Source: Collinsella sp. TF05-9AC (GTDB lineage Bacteria; Actinomycetota; Coriobacteriia; Coriobacteriales; Coriobacteriaceae). Taken from it: a stretch of DNA of 14,655 nucleotides. The stretch lies in the NCBI RefSeq assembly GCF_003438495.1, contig NZ_QSSH01000039.1, forward strand, positions 1 through 14,655. Direction: 5' to 3'. The stretch's first letter is position 1, and each line of letters opens with the position of its first letter. Made by a program: the position numbers and the translations under genes. The notes beneath the pieces are model-generated. The model saw nothing but the letters and a program-made list of their open reading frames with translations, had not been told where the DNA came from and searched no databases. Of the stretch, positions 7,801 to 14,643 are shown piece by piece.

Positions 7801-10800
7801 TTGGCGAGGGCGACGAGTACGCGGTGCAGGAGCTGACCGGCGCAGACAAGATGCCCGCGGGCTATAAGCTGACCGGCCGCAAGCAGGGTACCACGAATCT
7901 GACCGGCGCAGGCGATAGTATCACCGGTGAGATCGAGAAGCAAAAACCCGACGGCACGTTGGCCGAAGCCAACAAGCTGGTGTTCACAAACACCTACAAG
8001 GCGGAAGCTAGCGACGAACTGACCCCGCAGGTAACGAAGAAGGTCTCCGGTGTTGAGAGCACGGAGAAGGCGTTCTCGTTCACGCTGACCGCCACGGAAG
8101 AGACGCAGAAGCAGATCGATGATGATGACCTCAAAGTCTCGGATGCTCTGGCGGGCAATGAGCATGCCGAGTCCAAGGCCACGAGTGGCAAGATCATCAA
8201 GGACAAGGGCCAGACGGTCGACTTCTCCGGCATGAAGTTCAACAAGGCCGGTACGTACACGTTCACGCTCACCGAGGCGCACGACGCCGACGACGACGCG
8301 GCGGCGGACGGCGTGCAGAACTCCGGCTGGACGATGGACGCCTCGACCTATACCGTCACGGTGAGGGTCGAGGATAAGAACGCCAAGCTGACTGTCACAG
8401 GCGTGACGGTGGAGAAGAGCGGCGATGACAAGCGCGAGACGCTTGAGGTCAAGAACGGCAAGGTGAACCTCGCCACCTTCAACAACAGCTATGCTGCGAA
8501 GGGTTCCGTGACCCTGGCGGCGAAGAAGCAATTTACGGGCGGCACCCTTGAGAACCAGCAGTTCTCATTCCAGGTGAAGGAGGGCGATAAGGTTGTCGCC
8601 GAAGAAAAGAACGATGCCAATGGCGACATCACCTTCCCGGCCATTGATTACACCGAGGCTGGTGAGCACGACTACGCCATCAAGGAGGTCGAAGGCACCG
8701 ACCCGACTATCGTTTACGATGGCAAGACGGTGAAAGTGCACGTTAGCGTCACCGATAACAAGAACGGCACGCTGAGCGCGGCCGCCACCTACGACGGCGA
8801 GAAGGCCGTGCCGACCTTCACCAACTCGAAGCCGACGGCCGACGCCACTATCGAGGCGACGAAGATCCTCAAGGGCAAGGACCTGACGGCTGGTGCGTTC
8901 ACTTTCGGCCTGTACGACCAGGCCGGCAACGAGGTCGCCAAGGGCACCAACGACCGGGGCGGCAAGGTCGAGCTGGCCGTCAAGAACCTGAACCTGGGCG
9001 AGTACGACTACACGCTCAAGGAGGAGAAAGCCGGCCAGACCGTCGACGGCGTGGCCTACGACGCCAAGGAAGTCAAGGTCCACGTCAAGGTAGAGCAGAA
9101 CCAGGGCGACAACAACAAGACGAAGGTGACCGTCACCTATGACGGTGCCGCTACGGCTCCCACCTTCAACAACACCTACGACGCAAAGGGTTCCGTAACC
9201 CTGACGGCGACCAAGACCATCAAGGTTGCGGACGGCTTCGACCACACGACGAAGCCCGCGGACGGCGAGTTCACCTTCGACCTGAAGGACGCTGCCGGCA
9301 ACGTGCTCGACACCGCGAAGAACGATGCAAACGGCAAGGTCAGCTTCACGCGCGAGTTCCAGCTCTCCGACTTGGACGGCGCCGCGAGCAAGGACTTCAC
9401 CTACACCATCGTGGAGCAGCCGGGCGCGGAGCCGGGCATGGTCTATGACAGCCATCCCCTCACCTATACGGTGACGGTCACGGACGGCGGGAACGGAGCA
9501 CTGAATGCGAAGGCGATCGTGACGAGCGCATCCGGCTCGGATACCTTCACCAACACCTACCAGCCGGCCGCGACCGGCCTGGCCCTCGGTGCGCAGAAGA
9601 GCTATGTGAAGAAGGACGACAACACGCCGATCGTCCCCAAGTGCGGCGAGTTCACCTTCGATGTGTACGAGGGCAACCTGACGGCTGAGCAGCTTGCCGG
9701 GGCCAAGCCCGTCCGGACCGCGACCAACGGCGCGGACGGAAGTGTTAACTTCGACGCCTTCTCCTACGCGAAGCCGGGCACGCACGAGTACACCATCGTG
9801 GAGCGGAAGGGTGATCTGGCCTACGTGACCTACGACGCCGCGGTGCACCATGCCGTGGTGACGGTTGCGGACAATGCCGGCACGCTGCAGGCGAGCGTCG
9901 CCTACGACGGCACGAATGTCACGAAGCCCAGCTTCACCAACACCTACGAGGCACAGGCGACGGACTCCGGCGCGATCGCCCTCACCAAGAGCGTTGACGT
10001 GCACGACGGCAGCTATCAGCTAAAGGCGGGAGACTTCGCCTTCGAGCTGGTGGGGTCTGACGGCTCGGTGATCCAGACCCAGAAGAACGATGCGCACGGC
10101 AAGGTTGCCTTCGACAAGCTGACCTTCGACCATGCGGGCACCTTTACCTACACGGTCCGCGAGGTGCAGCCGACGGGGGACGCGCCGGGCGTGCCGGGCG
10201 TGACCTACACCGGCAAGACGTACACCCTGACCTACGTGGTGAAGGACAACAACGACGGCAAGCTGGCGGTAGAGAGCTCCACGGCGAAGCCGAGCAAGGG
10301 CACCGAGAACGGCGTCACCCCCAACACCATGACGTTTGCGAACAGCTACCAGCCGGGCGCGACCTCCTACCAGATCTCCGGCATCAAGGTGCTTGAGAAT
10401 ACCGATTCGGCCACCATGCGGACGCCCGCCGATGGCGAGTTCACGTTCGCGCTGATTGACGCGGCCACCGGGCAGGAGATTGACCGGACCACGAACGCGG
10501 GTATCGCGTTTACCTTCAAGGCCATCTCGTACACTGCGACTGGTTCGCATACGTACCAGGTGAAGGAGGTTGCGGGCCAAGATGGCACCATCACTTACAG
10601 CGATGCGGTGTTGGATGTGACGGTGAGCGTGACCGACGACGGCAGCGGCCAGCTGACCGCGACGGCGAACAAGACGGCCGCGGATCTGACCTTCACCAAC
10701 ACCTACACGCCGACGGCAACGACGGCGACGATTACCGGAACGAAGGCCCTGACCGGCCGCGACCTGGCCGAGGGCGAGTTTTCCTTCGACCTGAAGGACG

Positions 10801-11600
10801 CCGCCGGCAACGTGGTCCAGACGGTGCAGAACGGCGTCGACGGCACGTTCAACTTTGCGCCGCTGCAGCTGGACAAGGCGGGGACGTATGTCTATACCGT
10901 CTCCGAGCAGGTCGGCGCGGCGACGAACGGCGTCACCTACGACACGACGGTCTTTACCGCGACGGTGACGGTGACGGAGAATGCGGAGACGCACGCGCTG
11001 GAGGCGCAGGTTGCCTACAGCACGGGCGGCAAGGCTGCGGATGCGGTGGCGTTCAGCAACAGCTACGCGCCGGCCGCGACTGAGGTGAAGCTGGGGGCCT
11101 CCAAGGTGCTGAGCGGCAAGGACCTGAAGGAAGGGCAGTTCTCCTTCCAGCTGAAGGATGCCGACTGCAAGGTGCTGCAGACCGCCAAGAACGCGGCGGA
11201 CGGCACGGTGGGCTTCAAGGCGATCTCGTACGACAAGCCCGGAACGTACGGCTACAGCATCTCCGAGGTGAACGACGCTCAGAAGAACGTGACGTACGAC
11301 GCGGCCGAGCACCAGGTAACGGTGACGGTGACGGACGACGGCGCGGGCCATCTGGTGGCGACGGTAACCTATGACGGTGACGTGGCGCCGGTGTTCAAGA
11401 ACACGTACACGCCGCCGACCACCCCGCCGGTCAACCCGCCGACGGAGCCGCCCACCAACCCACCGGTGTCGAAGGAGGAGAAGCCGGGTCTGCCGAACAT
11501 GGGCGATACCAGCTTGTCGCCGATGGCCCTGGGTGGCATCGCGGGCGGCGCAGTGGTGCTGATCGCCACAGGTGTGATCCTGCGGCGCCGGAACCGGTAG
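4854..11600 (+). CDS. Giant cell-wall-anchored adhesin/pilin-like protein: fibro-slime head, SpaA-like domains, nine Spy0128/FctA-like repeats, LPNMG anchor
   Basis: 2248 residues from ATG 4854. Order: Sec signal peptide (1-38; RRR n-region, core AIVLALAIALTASFFL, AEA-A cleavage); fibro-slime-type head (about 120-355) with DDDVWVFIDD at 261-270 and FFYLERG; a SpaA/prealbumin-like domain (about 358-435, ending LLKETRVPEGY); a linker domain; a second SpaA-like domain (about 661-752, QKTDTEGKPVDGAKFGLYK to KEVSAPKGF); a region to 909; a DUF7601-like domain (about 910-1048); nine isopeptide repeats (1049-2187); a Pro-rich wall spacer (TPPTTPPVNPP); the sorting motif LPNMG at 2213-2217; a hydrophobic helix and an RRRNR tail. 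It should be exported, covalently linked to peptidoglycan by a sortase, and bind a host or mucus ligand through the head. No sortase or partner pilin is in the window. ATG 4854 has no good ribosome site; the frame opens after a stop at 4779. A TTG at 4785 is also in frame. The strong start at 4745 is out of frame (see the G7 entry). Confidence 0.9.
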   Translation: MSYGRRRGLRPVSPYAIVLALAIALTASFFLPLRAEAAISDHTVPTISPSGTTINLFDYWVNPDDRLSVSGSGGVNAGHKFQFNDGKGDRPLNQWTGGTSPRPGIVNNTLSDGYPKLSEALGDESLDYLFDSSAQTGKTSHFGVTGLLKVQGGYYVYDSSENYAAYNADKNAFDIYDTGGIGNSSHQGQFFPFDAADEVFNEENGWLVQNGITADNTGNSSYNGGKPVNHHFGLSMSTRFVQPNGGLTNDGKPMTFEFAGDDDVWVFIDDVLVGDIGGIHDRASLSIDFQTGDIKVNGNNDGTLLSKYRAANKDTTSGFAGNTFKDSTNHTLKFFYLERGALYSNMELKFNLVTVPESDIIKFDQDGKFVQGAEFKLYKTDKDFKTEGKLLGSGTTDEAGHLTLTNDVDNGVINFDDLYEDSGSKYYLLKETRVPEGYRSSLTATDGSMQLEYVPTSDKDAAGGVIINRGGMDADSAVWQTGAFAGAKETITAPSTVYKANDDLAQPGEPVDMEHGTLFAVVLKRDKSKNADATNQNAWYAVSGDPTKGYALADTPGVAGAIKAAKAEPHVFTLNTSGQYQVEISDLPGDISKYYYLLPEADRAQDAEYAVGIYYTKENSVAKAGPENTVHVFSDDLSDGNVNFQRQFATRLLVTNIQNRLFVQKTDTEGKPVDGAKFGLYKADQVKMDANGKVMLNGEQTPFDTLTTGLVGNPVPLEGAGIFPNTSDGNRPLVKGTYFLKEVSAPKGFLLNDTLTKVIVDDYGVHADAGTADDGVSTFVGPGALMKSLGQFGAEGDIDNTLTWIKGQRQTSDGTLDGNDNLFWNNDAKGGEDEVHLKYGANGRVYQYGPTVEGKPYRLETETGWIRMGITQDAPGDTNAKGARANLDDMNLNALFTGATCVRVANEREASLEVTKKVALPDGLTGNKDAEFTFKFTVPEGKTYKAAVFKNAGAGKQAGDVFDLKNGDTHAIKADETIRVYGLGEGDEYAVQELTGADKMPAGYKLTGRKQGTTNLTGAGDSITGEIEKQKPDGTLAEANKLVFTNTYKAEASDELTPQVTKKVSGVESTEKAFSFTLTATEETQKQIDDDDLKVSDALAGNEHAESKATSGKIIKDKGQTVDFSGMKFNKAGTYTFTLTEAHDADDDAAADGVQNSGWTMDASTYTVTVRVEDKNAKLTVTGVTVEKSGDDKRETLEVKNGKVNLATFNNSYAAKGSVTLAAKKQFTGGTLENQQFSFQVKEGDKVVAEEKNDANGDITFPAIDYTEAGEHDYAIKEVEGTDPTIVYDGKTVKVHVSVTDNKNGTLSAAATYDGEKAVPTFTNSKPTADATIEATKILKGKDLTAGAFTFGLYDQAGNEVAKGTNDRGGKVELAVKNLNLGEYDYTLKEEKAGQTVDGVAYDAKEVKVHVKVEQNQGDNNKTKVTVTYDGAATAPTFNNTYDAKGSVTLTATKTIKVADGFDHTTKPADGEFTFDLKDAAGNVLDTAKNDANGKVSFTREFQLSDLDGAASKDFTYTIVEQPGAEPGMVYDSHPLTYTVTVTDGGNGALNAKAIVTSASGSDTFTNTYQPAATGLALGAQKSYVKKDDNTPIVPKCGEFTFDVYEGNLTAEQLAGAKPVRTATNGADGSVNFDAFSYAKPGTHEYTIVERKGDLAYVTYDAAVHHAVVTVADNAGTLQASVAYDGTNVTKPSFTNTYEAQATDSGAIALTKSVDVHDGSYQLKAGDFAFELVGSDGSVIQTQKNDAHGKVAFDKLTFDHAGTFTYTVREVQPTGDAPGVPGVTYTGKTYTLTYVVKDNNDGKLAVESSTAKPSKGTENGVTPNTMTFANSYQPGATSYQISGIKVLENTDSATMRTPADGEFTFALIDAATGQEIDRTTNAGIAFTFKAISYTATGSHTYQVKEVAGQDGTITYSDAVLDVTVSVTDDGSGQLTATANKTAADLTFTNTYTPTATTATITGTKALTGRDLAEGEFSFDLKDAAGNVVQTVQNGVDGTFNFAPLQLDKAGTYVYTVSEQVGAATNGVTYDTTVFTATVTVTENAETHALEAQVAYSTGGKAADAVAFSNSYAPAATEVKLGASKVLSGKDLKEGQFSFQLKDADCKVLQTAKNAADGTVGFKAISYDKPGTYGYSISEVNDAQKNVTYDAAEHQVTVTVTDDGAGHLVATVTYDGDVAPVFKNTYTPPTTPPVNPPTEPPTNPPVSKEEKPGLPNMGDTSLSPMALGGIAGGAVVLIATGVILRRRNR
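7998..11408 (+). repeat. Nine tandem Spy0128/FctA-like isopeptide domains (about 113-165 residues each)
   Basis: Boundaries set at the closing F-x-N-x-Y block: 7998-8492, 8493-8831, 8832-9179, 9180-9560, 9561-9947, 9948-10349, 10350-10706, 10707-11066 and 11067-11408. Every unit keeps a Lys in the first strand (TKK, AKK, TKI, TKT, QKS, TKS, IKV, TKA, SKV), a Glu in the Y/F-x-x-x-E block (for example TIVEQ, AIKEV, SISEV) and an Asn in the final strand (FNNSY, FTNSK, FNNTY, FTNTY, FANSY, FSNSY, FKNTY). These are the positions expected for a Lys-Asn isopeptide with catalytic Glu in streptococcal major-pilin-type domains. The second repeat ends FTNSK instead of a Tyr. Repeats 4 and 8 share a near-identical DNA stretch, so the array has grown by duplication and can probably recombine. 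Confidence 0.85.
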
Positions 11601-11629
11601 CTGCGGCTGCCGAGAAGGGCTTTGATTGA

Positions 11630-11666
11630 GGGCGGGTGGTCGCAGGGCGCGGCCGCCCGCCCTTTT
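11630..11666 (+). terminator. Intrinsic terminator of the adhesin gene
   Basis: A 14-bp stem, gggcgggtggtcgc (11630-11643) with gcggccgcccgccc (11649-11662), includes two G-U pairs, has a 5-nt loop, and is followed by tttt (11663-11666). It starts 29 nt after the adhesin stop codon. Confidence 0.85.
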
Positions 11667-11681
11667 CGGTGAAAGGCTATG

Positions 11682-11710
11682 TTAGCCCGCCGTTTGCACG
11701 CGATTATGAT
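11682..11710 (+). promoter_or_regulatory. Possible promoter of the DUF4143 ATPase gene
   Basis: A TATGAT -10 (11705-11710) matches five of six consensus bases. It lies 17 bp after ttagcc (11682-11687), which matches the -35 consensus poorly. Transcription would start near 11717, placing the 32-bp-period repeats in the transcribed leader. Suggestive only. Confidence 0.3.
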
Positions 11711-11746
11711 TCTGCAGCTCCTAAGCGCGCCGCGCCCTCTAGAAGT

Positions 11747-11856
11747 CCGGAAAAGCTGCACGAAGCGGCTATCTGGACCCGGAAAAGCTGCAAATCTAGG
11801 CCAAATACACCCGGAAAAGCTGCAAAAGTTGGTAAAATCCATCCTGAAAAACTGCA
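11747..11856 (+). repeat. Four 14-bp direct repeats at an exact 32-bp period (iteron-like)
   Basis: ccggaaaagctgca occurs at 11747-11760, 11779-11792 and 11811-11824; a variant, cctgaaaaactgca, is at 11843-11856. Start-to-start distance is 32 bp every time, close to three helical turns, while the intervening 18 bp are unrelated. An inverted partial core, tgcagct, lies at 11712-11718. The array ends 15 bp before the ATPase start codon. The pattern fits cooperative binding of one protein to one face of the DNA, perhaps self-regulation by the adjacent ATPase or binding by an accessory factor. Units of 14 nt with 18-nt gaps are too short for a CRISPR. Confidence 0.8.
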
Positions 11857-11871
11857 AACAGCAGGTGAAGG

Positions 11872-13197
11872 ATGGTGCGTAGTGTGCTGAAGCGAAAGAT
11901 GCTCGACACCCTCCGTTCGTGGCGGGCGGAAAAGGGCGCCGAATGCCTTCTCATCAAGGGCGCGCGACAGGTTGGCAAGTCGTACATCGTCGCCGAGTTC
12001 GGGCGGCAGGACTACGAAAGCTTCATCTCCATAGACTTCATTGGGTCCCCGGACCTTAAGCGGGTGTTCGATGGCCCAATCGATGCCGACTCGATCTACC
12101 GGCAGATATCGCTCGTCGTGCCCGGCGTGCGCTTTGTTCCAGGACGAACGCTTCTTTTCCTCGACGAGATTCAGGAGTGCCCGCGTGCTCGCGCTGCGCT
12201 TAAGTATTTCGCTCTCGACGGCAGGTGCGATGTCGTTGCGTCGGGCTCGCTTCTGGGCATTCGGTTCAAGGAGGAGGCTGCGCTCGCCTCCATTCCCGTT
12301 GGGTACGAGCGAGAGGTCGAAATGGGCCCCCTCGATTTTGAGGAGTACCTTTGGGCACGCGGGTATGGGGAGGACGATATCGCCAATTTGCGGGAATACT
12401 ATGAGTCGTTGATGCCCGTGCCCGTTGCGGTGAATCAGAAGATGATGCAGATGCTGCGCGAGTACCTCGCGGTCGGCGGTATGCCTGCGGTGGTGGACGC
12501 CTTTGTGCGGACGGACAACTTCGCCGTTGCTTTCGACGAGCAAAGCAGGCTGCTCGCCTCGTATCTCGACGACGTGGCTCGATACGCGCAAGCCCTCGAG
12601 CGCGTGCGTGCGCGGGCGTGCTTTGAATCGTTGCCGCGCCAGCTTGCAAAGGAGAATACGAAGTTCCAATATTCCGTGGTCGAGAACAGGGGAACGGCGC
12701 GCAAATTTGGCTCGTCCGTGGATTGGCTCGTGGGGGCAGGTATGGTGCGACGGTGCCAGTCAGTGAGCGCCGCCCAATTCCCTCTTGCCGCCTATGAAGA
12801 CGGGACAAAGTTTCGCCTCTATGCCGCCGATACGGGCGTGCTCATGGCCATGTACGGTTTCGAAATGCTGGAAGCGGTGGTGAACAACAAGCTCGCGGGT
12901 CCCATGAAGGGCGGCCTCTACGAGAACCTGGTCGCCTGCATGCTTTCGGCGCGGGGTGTGGCTCTGCGTTATTGGCGGTCGCAGAAGGGCGATAGGGAGA
13001 TAGAGTTTCTCGTCGACTCGCCCGACGCGAGCGTTGTGCCCATTGAGGTGAAGGCCTCGCGCGGATCTACGGTATCGCTCAACGACATGCTTGAGCGGCA
13101 GGACGTGAACCTTGGGTACAAGCTGATAGACGGTAACGTCGGCCGAGACGGCAAAAAGGTGACGCTTCCGTTATATATGGCCATGTTCTTGAAGTAG
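11872..13197 (+). CDS. AAA+ ATPase with C-terminal DUF4143 (PD-(D/E)XK-like) domain
   Basis: 441 residues, the normal length for the widespread AAA_14/DUF4143 family, whose cellular role is not settled. The N-terminal ATPase has Walker A GARQVGKS (30-37), Walker B LLFLDEIQ (94-101) and a sensor-like VVASGSLLG (121-129). A middle DUF4143 region holds LREYLAVGGMPAVV. The C-terminus has GLYENL (Glu351), then IEFLV (Glu378) and IEVKAS (Glu392, Lys394), the spacing of a restriction-endonuclease-like core. ATG 11872 is chosen with aggtg at 11863-11867; a second Met at 11899 is an alternative. The gene stands alone between a terminator and prfA and is preceded by the phased repeats. Codon choice is looser than in the flanking genes (more CGA and TTG), compatible with acquisition by transfer. 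Family assignment is firm; the function is unknown. Confidence 0.9.
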   Translation: MVRSVLKRKMLDTLRSWRAEKGAECLLIKGARQVGKSYIVAEFGRQDYESFISIDFIGSPDLKRVFDGPIDADSIYRQISLVVPGVRFVPGRTLLFLDEIQECPRARAALKYFALDGRCDVVASGSLLGIRFKEEAALASIPVGYEREVEMGPLDFEEYLWARGYGEDDIANLREYYESLMPVPVAVNQKMMQMLREYLAVGGMPAVVDAFVRTDNFAVAFDEQSRLLASYLDDVARYAQALERVRARACFESLPRQLAKENTKFQYSVVENRGTARKFGSSVDWLVGAGMVRRCQSVSAAQFPLAAYEDGTKFRLYAADTGVLMAMYGFEMLEAVVNNKLAGPMKGGLYENLVACMLSARGVALRYWRSQKGDREIEFLVDSPDASVVPIEVKASRGSTVSLNDMLERQDVNLGYKLIDGNVGRDGKKVTLPLYMAMFLK

Positions 13198-13218
13198 AGC
13201 CTTGCGTTGGCGGACTGA

Positions 13219-13233
13219 CCCTTTGTCACATTC
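13219..13233 (-). repeat. 15-bp element, right copy (inverted relative to 4558-4572)
   Basis: ccctttgtcacattc is the exact reverse complement of 4558-4572 and lies 21 bp after the ATPase stop codon. It is bracketed by cgga (13211) and tccg (13235), giving a weak local palindrome. It may serve as a dispersed repeat or transcription-end signal. No target duplication or transposase was found to support a transposon end. Confidence 0.5.
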
Positions 13234-13273
13234 CGTGCGGGTTATATGCAGGTTTGCCTGCGCACGCTATCAT

Positions 13274-13306
13274 GTATGGGTTAGACCACAACTATGTACC
13301 CCATAC
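13274..13306. promoter_or_regulatory. Inverted repeat upstream of prfA
   Basis: gtatggg (13274-13280) and cccatac (13300-13306) are perfect reverse complements separated by 19 nt. Another stem, gcagg/cctgc with flanking gtgc/gcac, occupies about 13235-13264. No confident -35/-10 pair was found in 13198-13428, although the prfA promoter should lie here. Confidence 0.3.
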
Positions 13307-13320
13307 GCGAAGGGATGCGC

Positions 13321-13347
13321 ATGTATCTGAAGATCGACATGTTCTAG
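13321..13347 (+). CDS. Possible 8-codon leader ORF upstream of prfA
   Basis: ATG 13321 opens MYLKIDMF followed by TAG, with aaggg at 13310-13314 at good spacing. An in-frame ATG at 13315 would add Met-Arg. A C/G-rich stretch able to fold (13348-13380) follows, then the prfA ribosome site. It may be a leader peptide, a remnant of a former gene start, or chance; no family is recognised. Confidence 0.2.
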   Translation: MYLKIDMF

Positions 13348-13428
13348 CCGGGCTTACCCCCGCAGCGGCGCCGCGCGCCCCATCAATTCTGCCGATTTTC
13401 ACCTTCACGCATATAAAGGAGTTCCGCC

Positions 13429-14496
13429 ATGCGCGACAAGCTCGAAAAGATCATCAAGGCCTACGAGGAGCTCGAGAAGAAGCTCTCCGACCCGGCCGTC
13501 GCCTCCGACATCAAGGAGTTCACGCGCCTCAACAAGGAGTACGCGCACCAGTCCGACCTCATCGCCGCCTCGCGCGAGTACATCGGCGCGCTCGATGACA
13601 TCGAGGCCGCCAAGGAGATGCTCCGCGACACCACCGATGCGGACGAGAAGGAGATGCTCCAGATGGACATCTCCGAGAACGAGGAGAAGCTTCCCCAGCT
13701 CGAGGAAGACATCAAGTACATGCTCATCCCGAGCGATCCCAACGACGACAAGAACACCATCGTCGAGATCCGCTCCGCCGCCGGTGGCGACGAGGCGGCC
13801 ATCTTTGCCGGCGACCTCTACAAGATGTACCAGCGCTTCTGCGAGTCGCGCGGCTGGAAGACCACCGTGCTCGATTCCAGCCCCAGCGAGGCCGGCGGCT
13901 TTAAGTCCATCGAGTTCAAGGTCGAGGGCGACCGCGTCTACTCCGTCATGAAGTTCGAGTCCGGCGTGCACCGCGTCCAGCGCGTTCCCAAGACCGAGTC
14001 CCAGGGTCGCATCCAGACCTCCACGGCAACCGTCGCCGTGCTTCCCGAGGCCGAGGAGATCGACGTCCAGATCAACCAGTCCGACCTGCGCATCGACACC
14101 TACTGCGCCTCCGGTCCTGGCGGTCAGTGCGTTAACACCACCTACTCCGCCGTGCGCATCACCCATCTGCCCACCAACACCGTGGTGCAGTCGCAGGAGC
14201 AGCGTTCCCAGATCCAGAACCGCGAGGTCTGCATGCAGATGCTGCGCGCCCGTCTGTATGAGATGGAGCTCGAGAAACAGCAGGCCGAGCTTGGTGCCGA
14301 GCGCCAGAGCCAGATCGGCCACGGTAACCGCTCTGAGAAGATCCGCACCTACAACCAGCCTCAGGACCGCGTGACCGACCACCGCATCGGTTTCAACTCC
14401 ACCTATAACGGCGTCCTTCTGGGCGACCAGCTCGGCACCGTCATCGAGGCACTCGCCGCCGCCGAGCGAGCCGAGAAGCTGGCACAGGCCGTTTAG
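13429..14496 (+). CDS. prfA: Peptide chain release factor 1
   Basis: 355 residues, full length for RF1. It recognises UAA and UAG in the ribosomal A site and triggers peptide release. The codon-reading P-x-T motif is Pro187-Lys188-Thr189 in RVPKTESQG. The catalytic GGQ is at 231-233, followed by the helical C-terminal domain with QNREVC and the DRVTDHRIG block. RF1 rather than RF2 is shown by the P-x-T (not SPF) motif and by QGRIQTSTATVAVLPE. After GGQ it reads CVNTTYSAVR where many RF1 proteins have HVNKT-SAVR. ATG 13429 has aaaggag at 13415-13421. Frequent use of GAG and CTC codons marks it as a well-expressed housekeeping gene. Confidence 0.97.
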   Translation: MRDKLEKIIKAYEELEKKLSDPAVASDIKEFTRLNKEYAHQSDLIAASREYIGALDDIEAAKEMLRDTTDADEKEMLQMDISENEEKLPQLEEDIKYMLIPSDPNDDKNTIVEIRSAAGGDEAAIFAGDLYKMYQRFCESRGWKTTVLDSSPSEAGGFKSIEFKVEGDRVYSVMKFESGVHRVQRVPKTESQGRIQTSTATVAVLPEAEEIDVQINQSDLRIDTYCASGPGGQCVNTTYSAVRITHLPTNTVVQSQEQRSQIQNREVCMQMLRARLYEMELEKQQAELGAERQSQIGHGNRSEKIRTYNQPQDRVTDHRIGFNSTYNGVLLGDQLGTVIEALAAAERAEKLAQAV

Positions 14497-14524
14497 GTTA
14501 CGGCGTTCTACGAACGCCGTAACC
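14496..14524 (+). terminator. Perfect hairpin directly after prfA
   Basis: ggttacggcgttc (14496-14508) pairs perfectly with gaacgccgtaacc (14512-14524) around a 3-nt loop. The stem begins on the last base of the stop codon. No T-run follows, so it is either a Rho-independent signal with a poor tail or an mRNA 3'-end stabiliser. Confidence 0.5.
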
Positions 14525-14571
14525 GGCCGACGCTGCGCGGGCCGCATTTGGACAATCTGCCGTTCAATTTC

Positions 14572-14605
14572 AAGGGCGCGACCAGAAGGTCAGCGCCCTT
14601 TCATT
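14572..14605 (+). terminator. Probable intrinsic terminator downstream of prfA
   Basis: aagggcgc (14572-14579) pairs with gcgccctt (14593-14600), extended inside by gacc/ggtc with one bulged A and an agaa tetraloop. A T-containing tail, tcatt, follows. It probably ends the prfA transcript. Confidence 0.55.
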
Positions 14606-14619
14606 CAAGACTTTAGTCT

Positions 14620-14643
14620 GCTGGCCGCGCAGCGGCCAGCTTT
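14620..14643. terminator. Perfect 9-bp hairpin near the window end
   Basis: gctggccgc (14620-14628) and gcggccagc (14632-14640) pair perfectly around gca, followed by ttt. The strand served is uncertain: it could be a backup terminator for prfA or act for a gene beyond the window. Confidence 0.4.

Noticed and set aside
7071..8531. Long reverse-strand open frames across the adhesin (and similar ones at 8565-10004, 10020-11351, 1006-3036 and 2693-4612)
   Set aside because: They mirror the + strand genes in high-GC DNA, have low-complexity Arg/Leu/Val/Gly composition and no recognisable domains.
11747..11856. CRISPR array
   Set aside because: The repeats are only 14 bp with 18-bp gaps, there are four units and no cas genes; this fits a protein-binding array better.
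11636..11890. Small ORFs across the repeat region before the ATPase
   Set aside because: They encode the 14-bp repeats in translation (repeating EKLQ/GKAA-like residues) and have no ribosome sites; artefacts of the array.
4558..13233. A transposon bounded by the 15-bp inverted copies
   Set aside because: No transposase or integrase lies inside and no target-site duplication is visible; kept only as a flanking-repeat observation.
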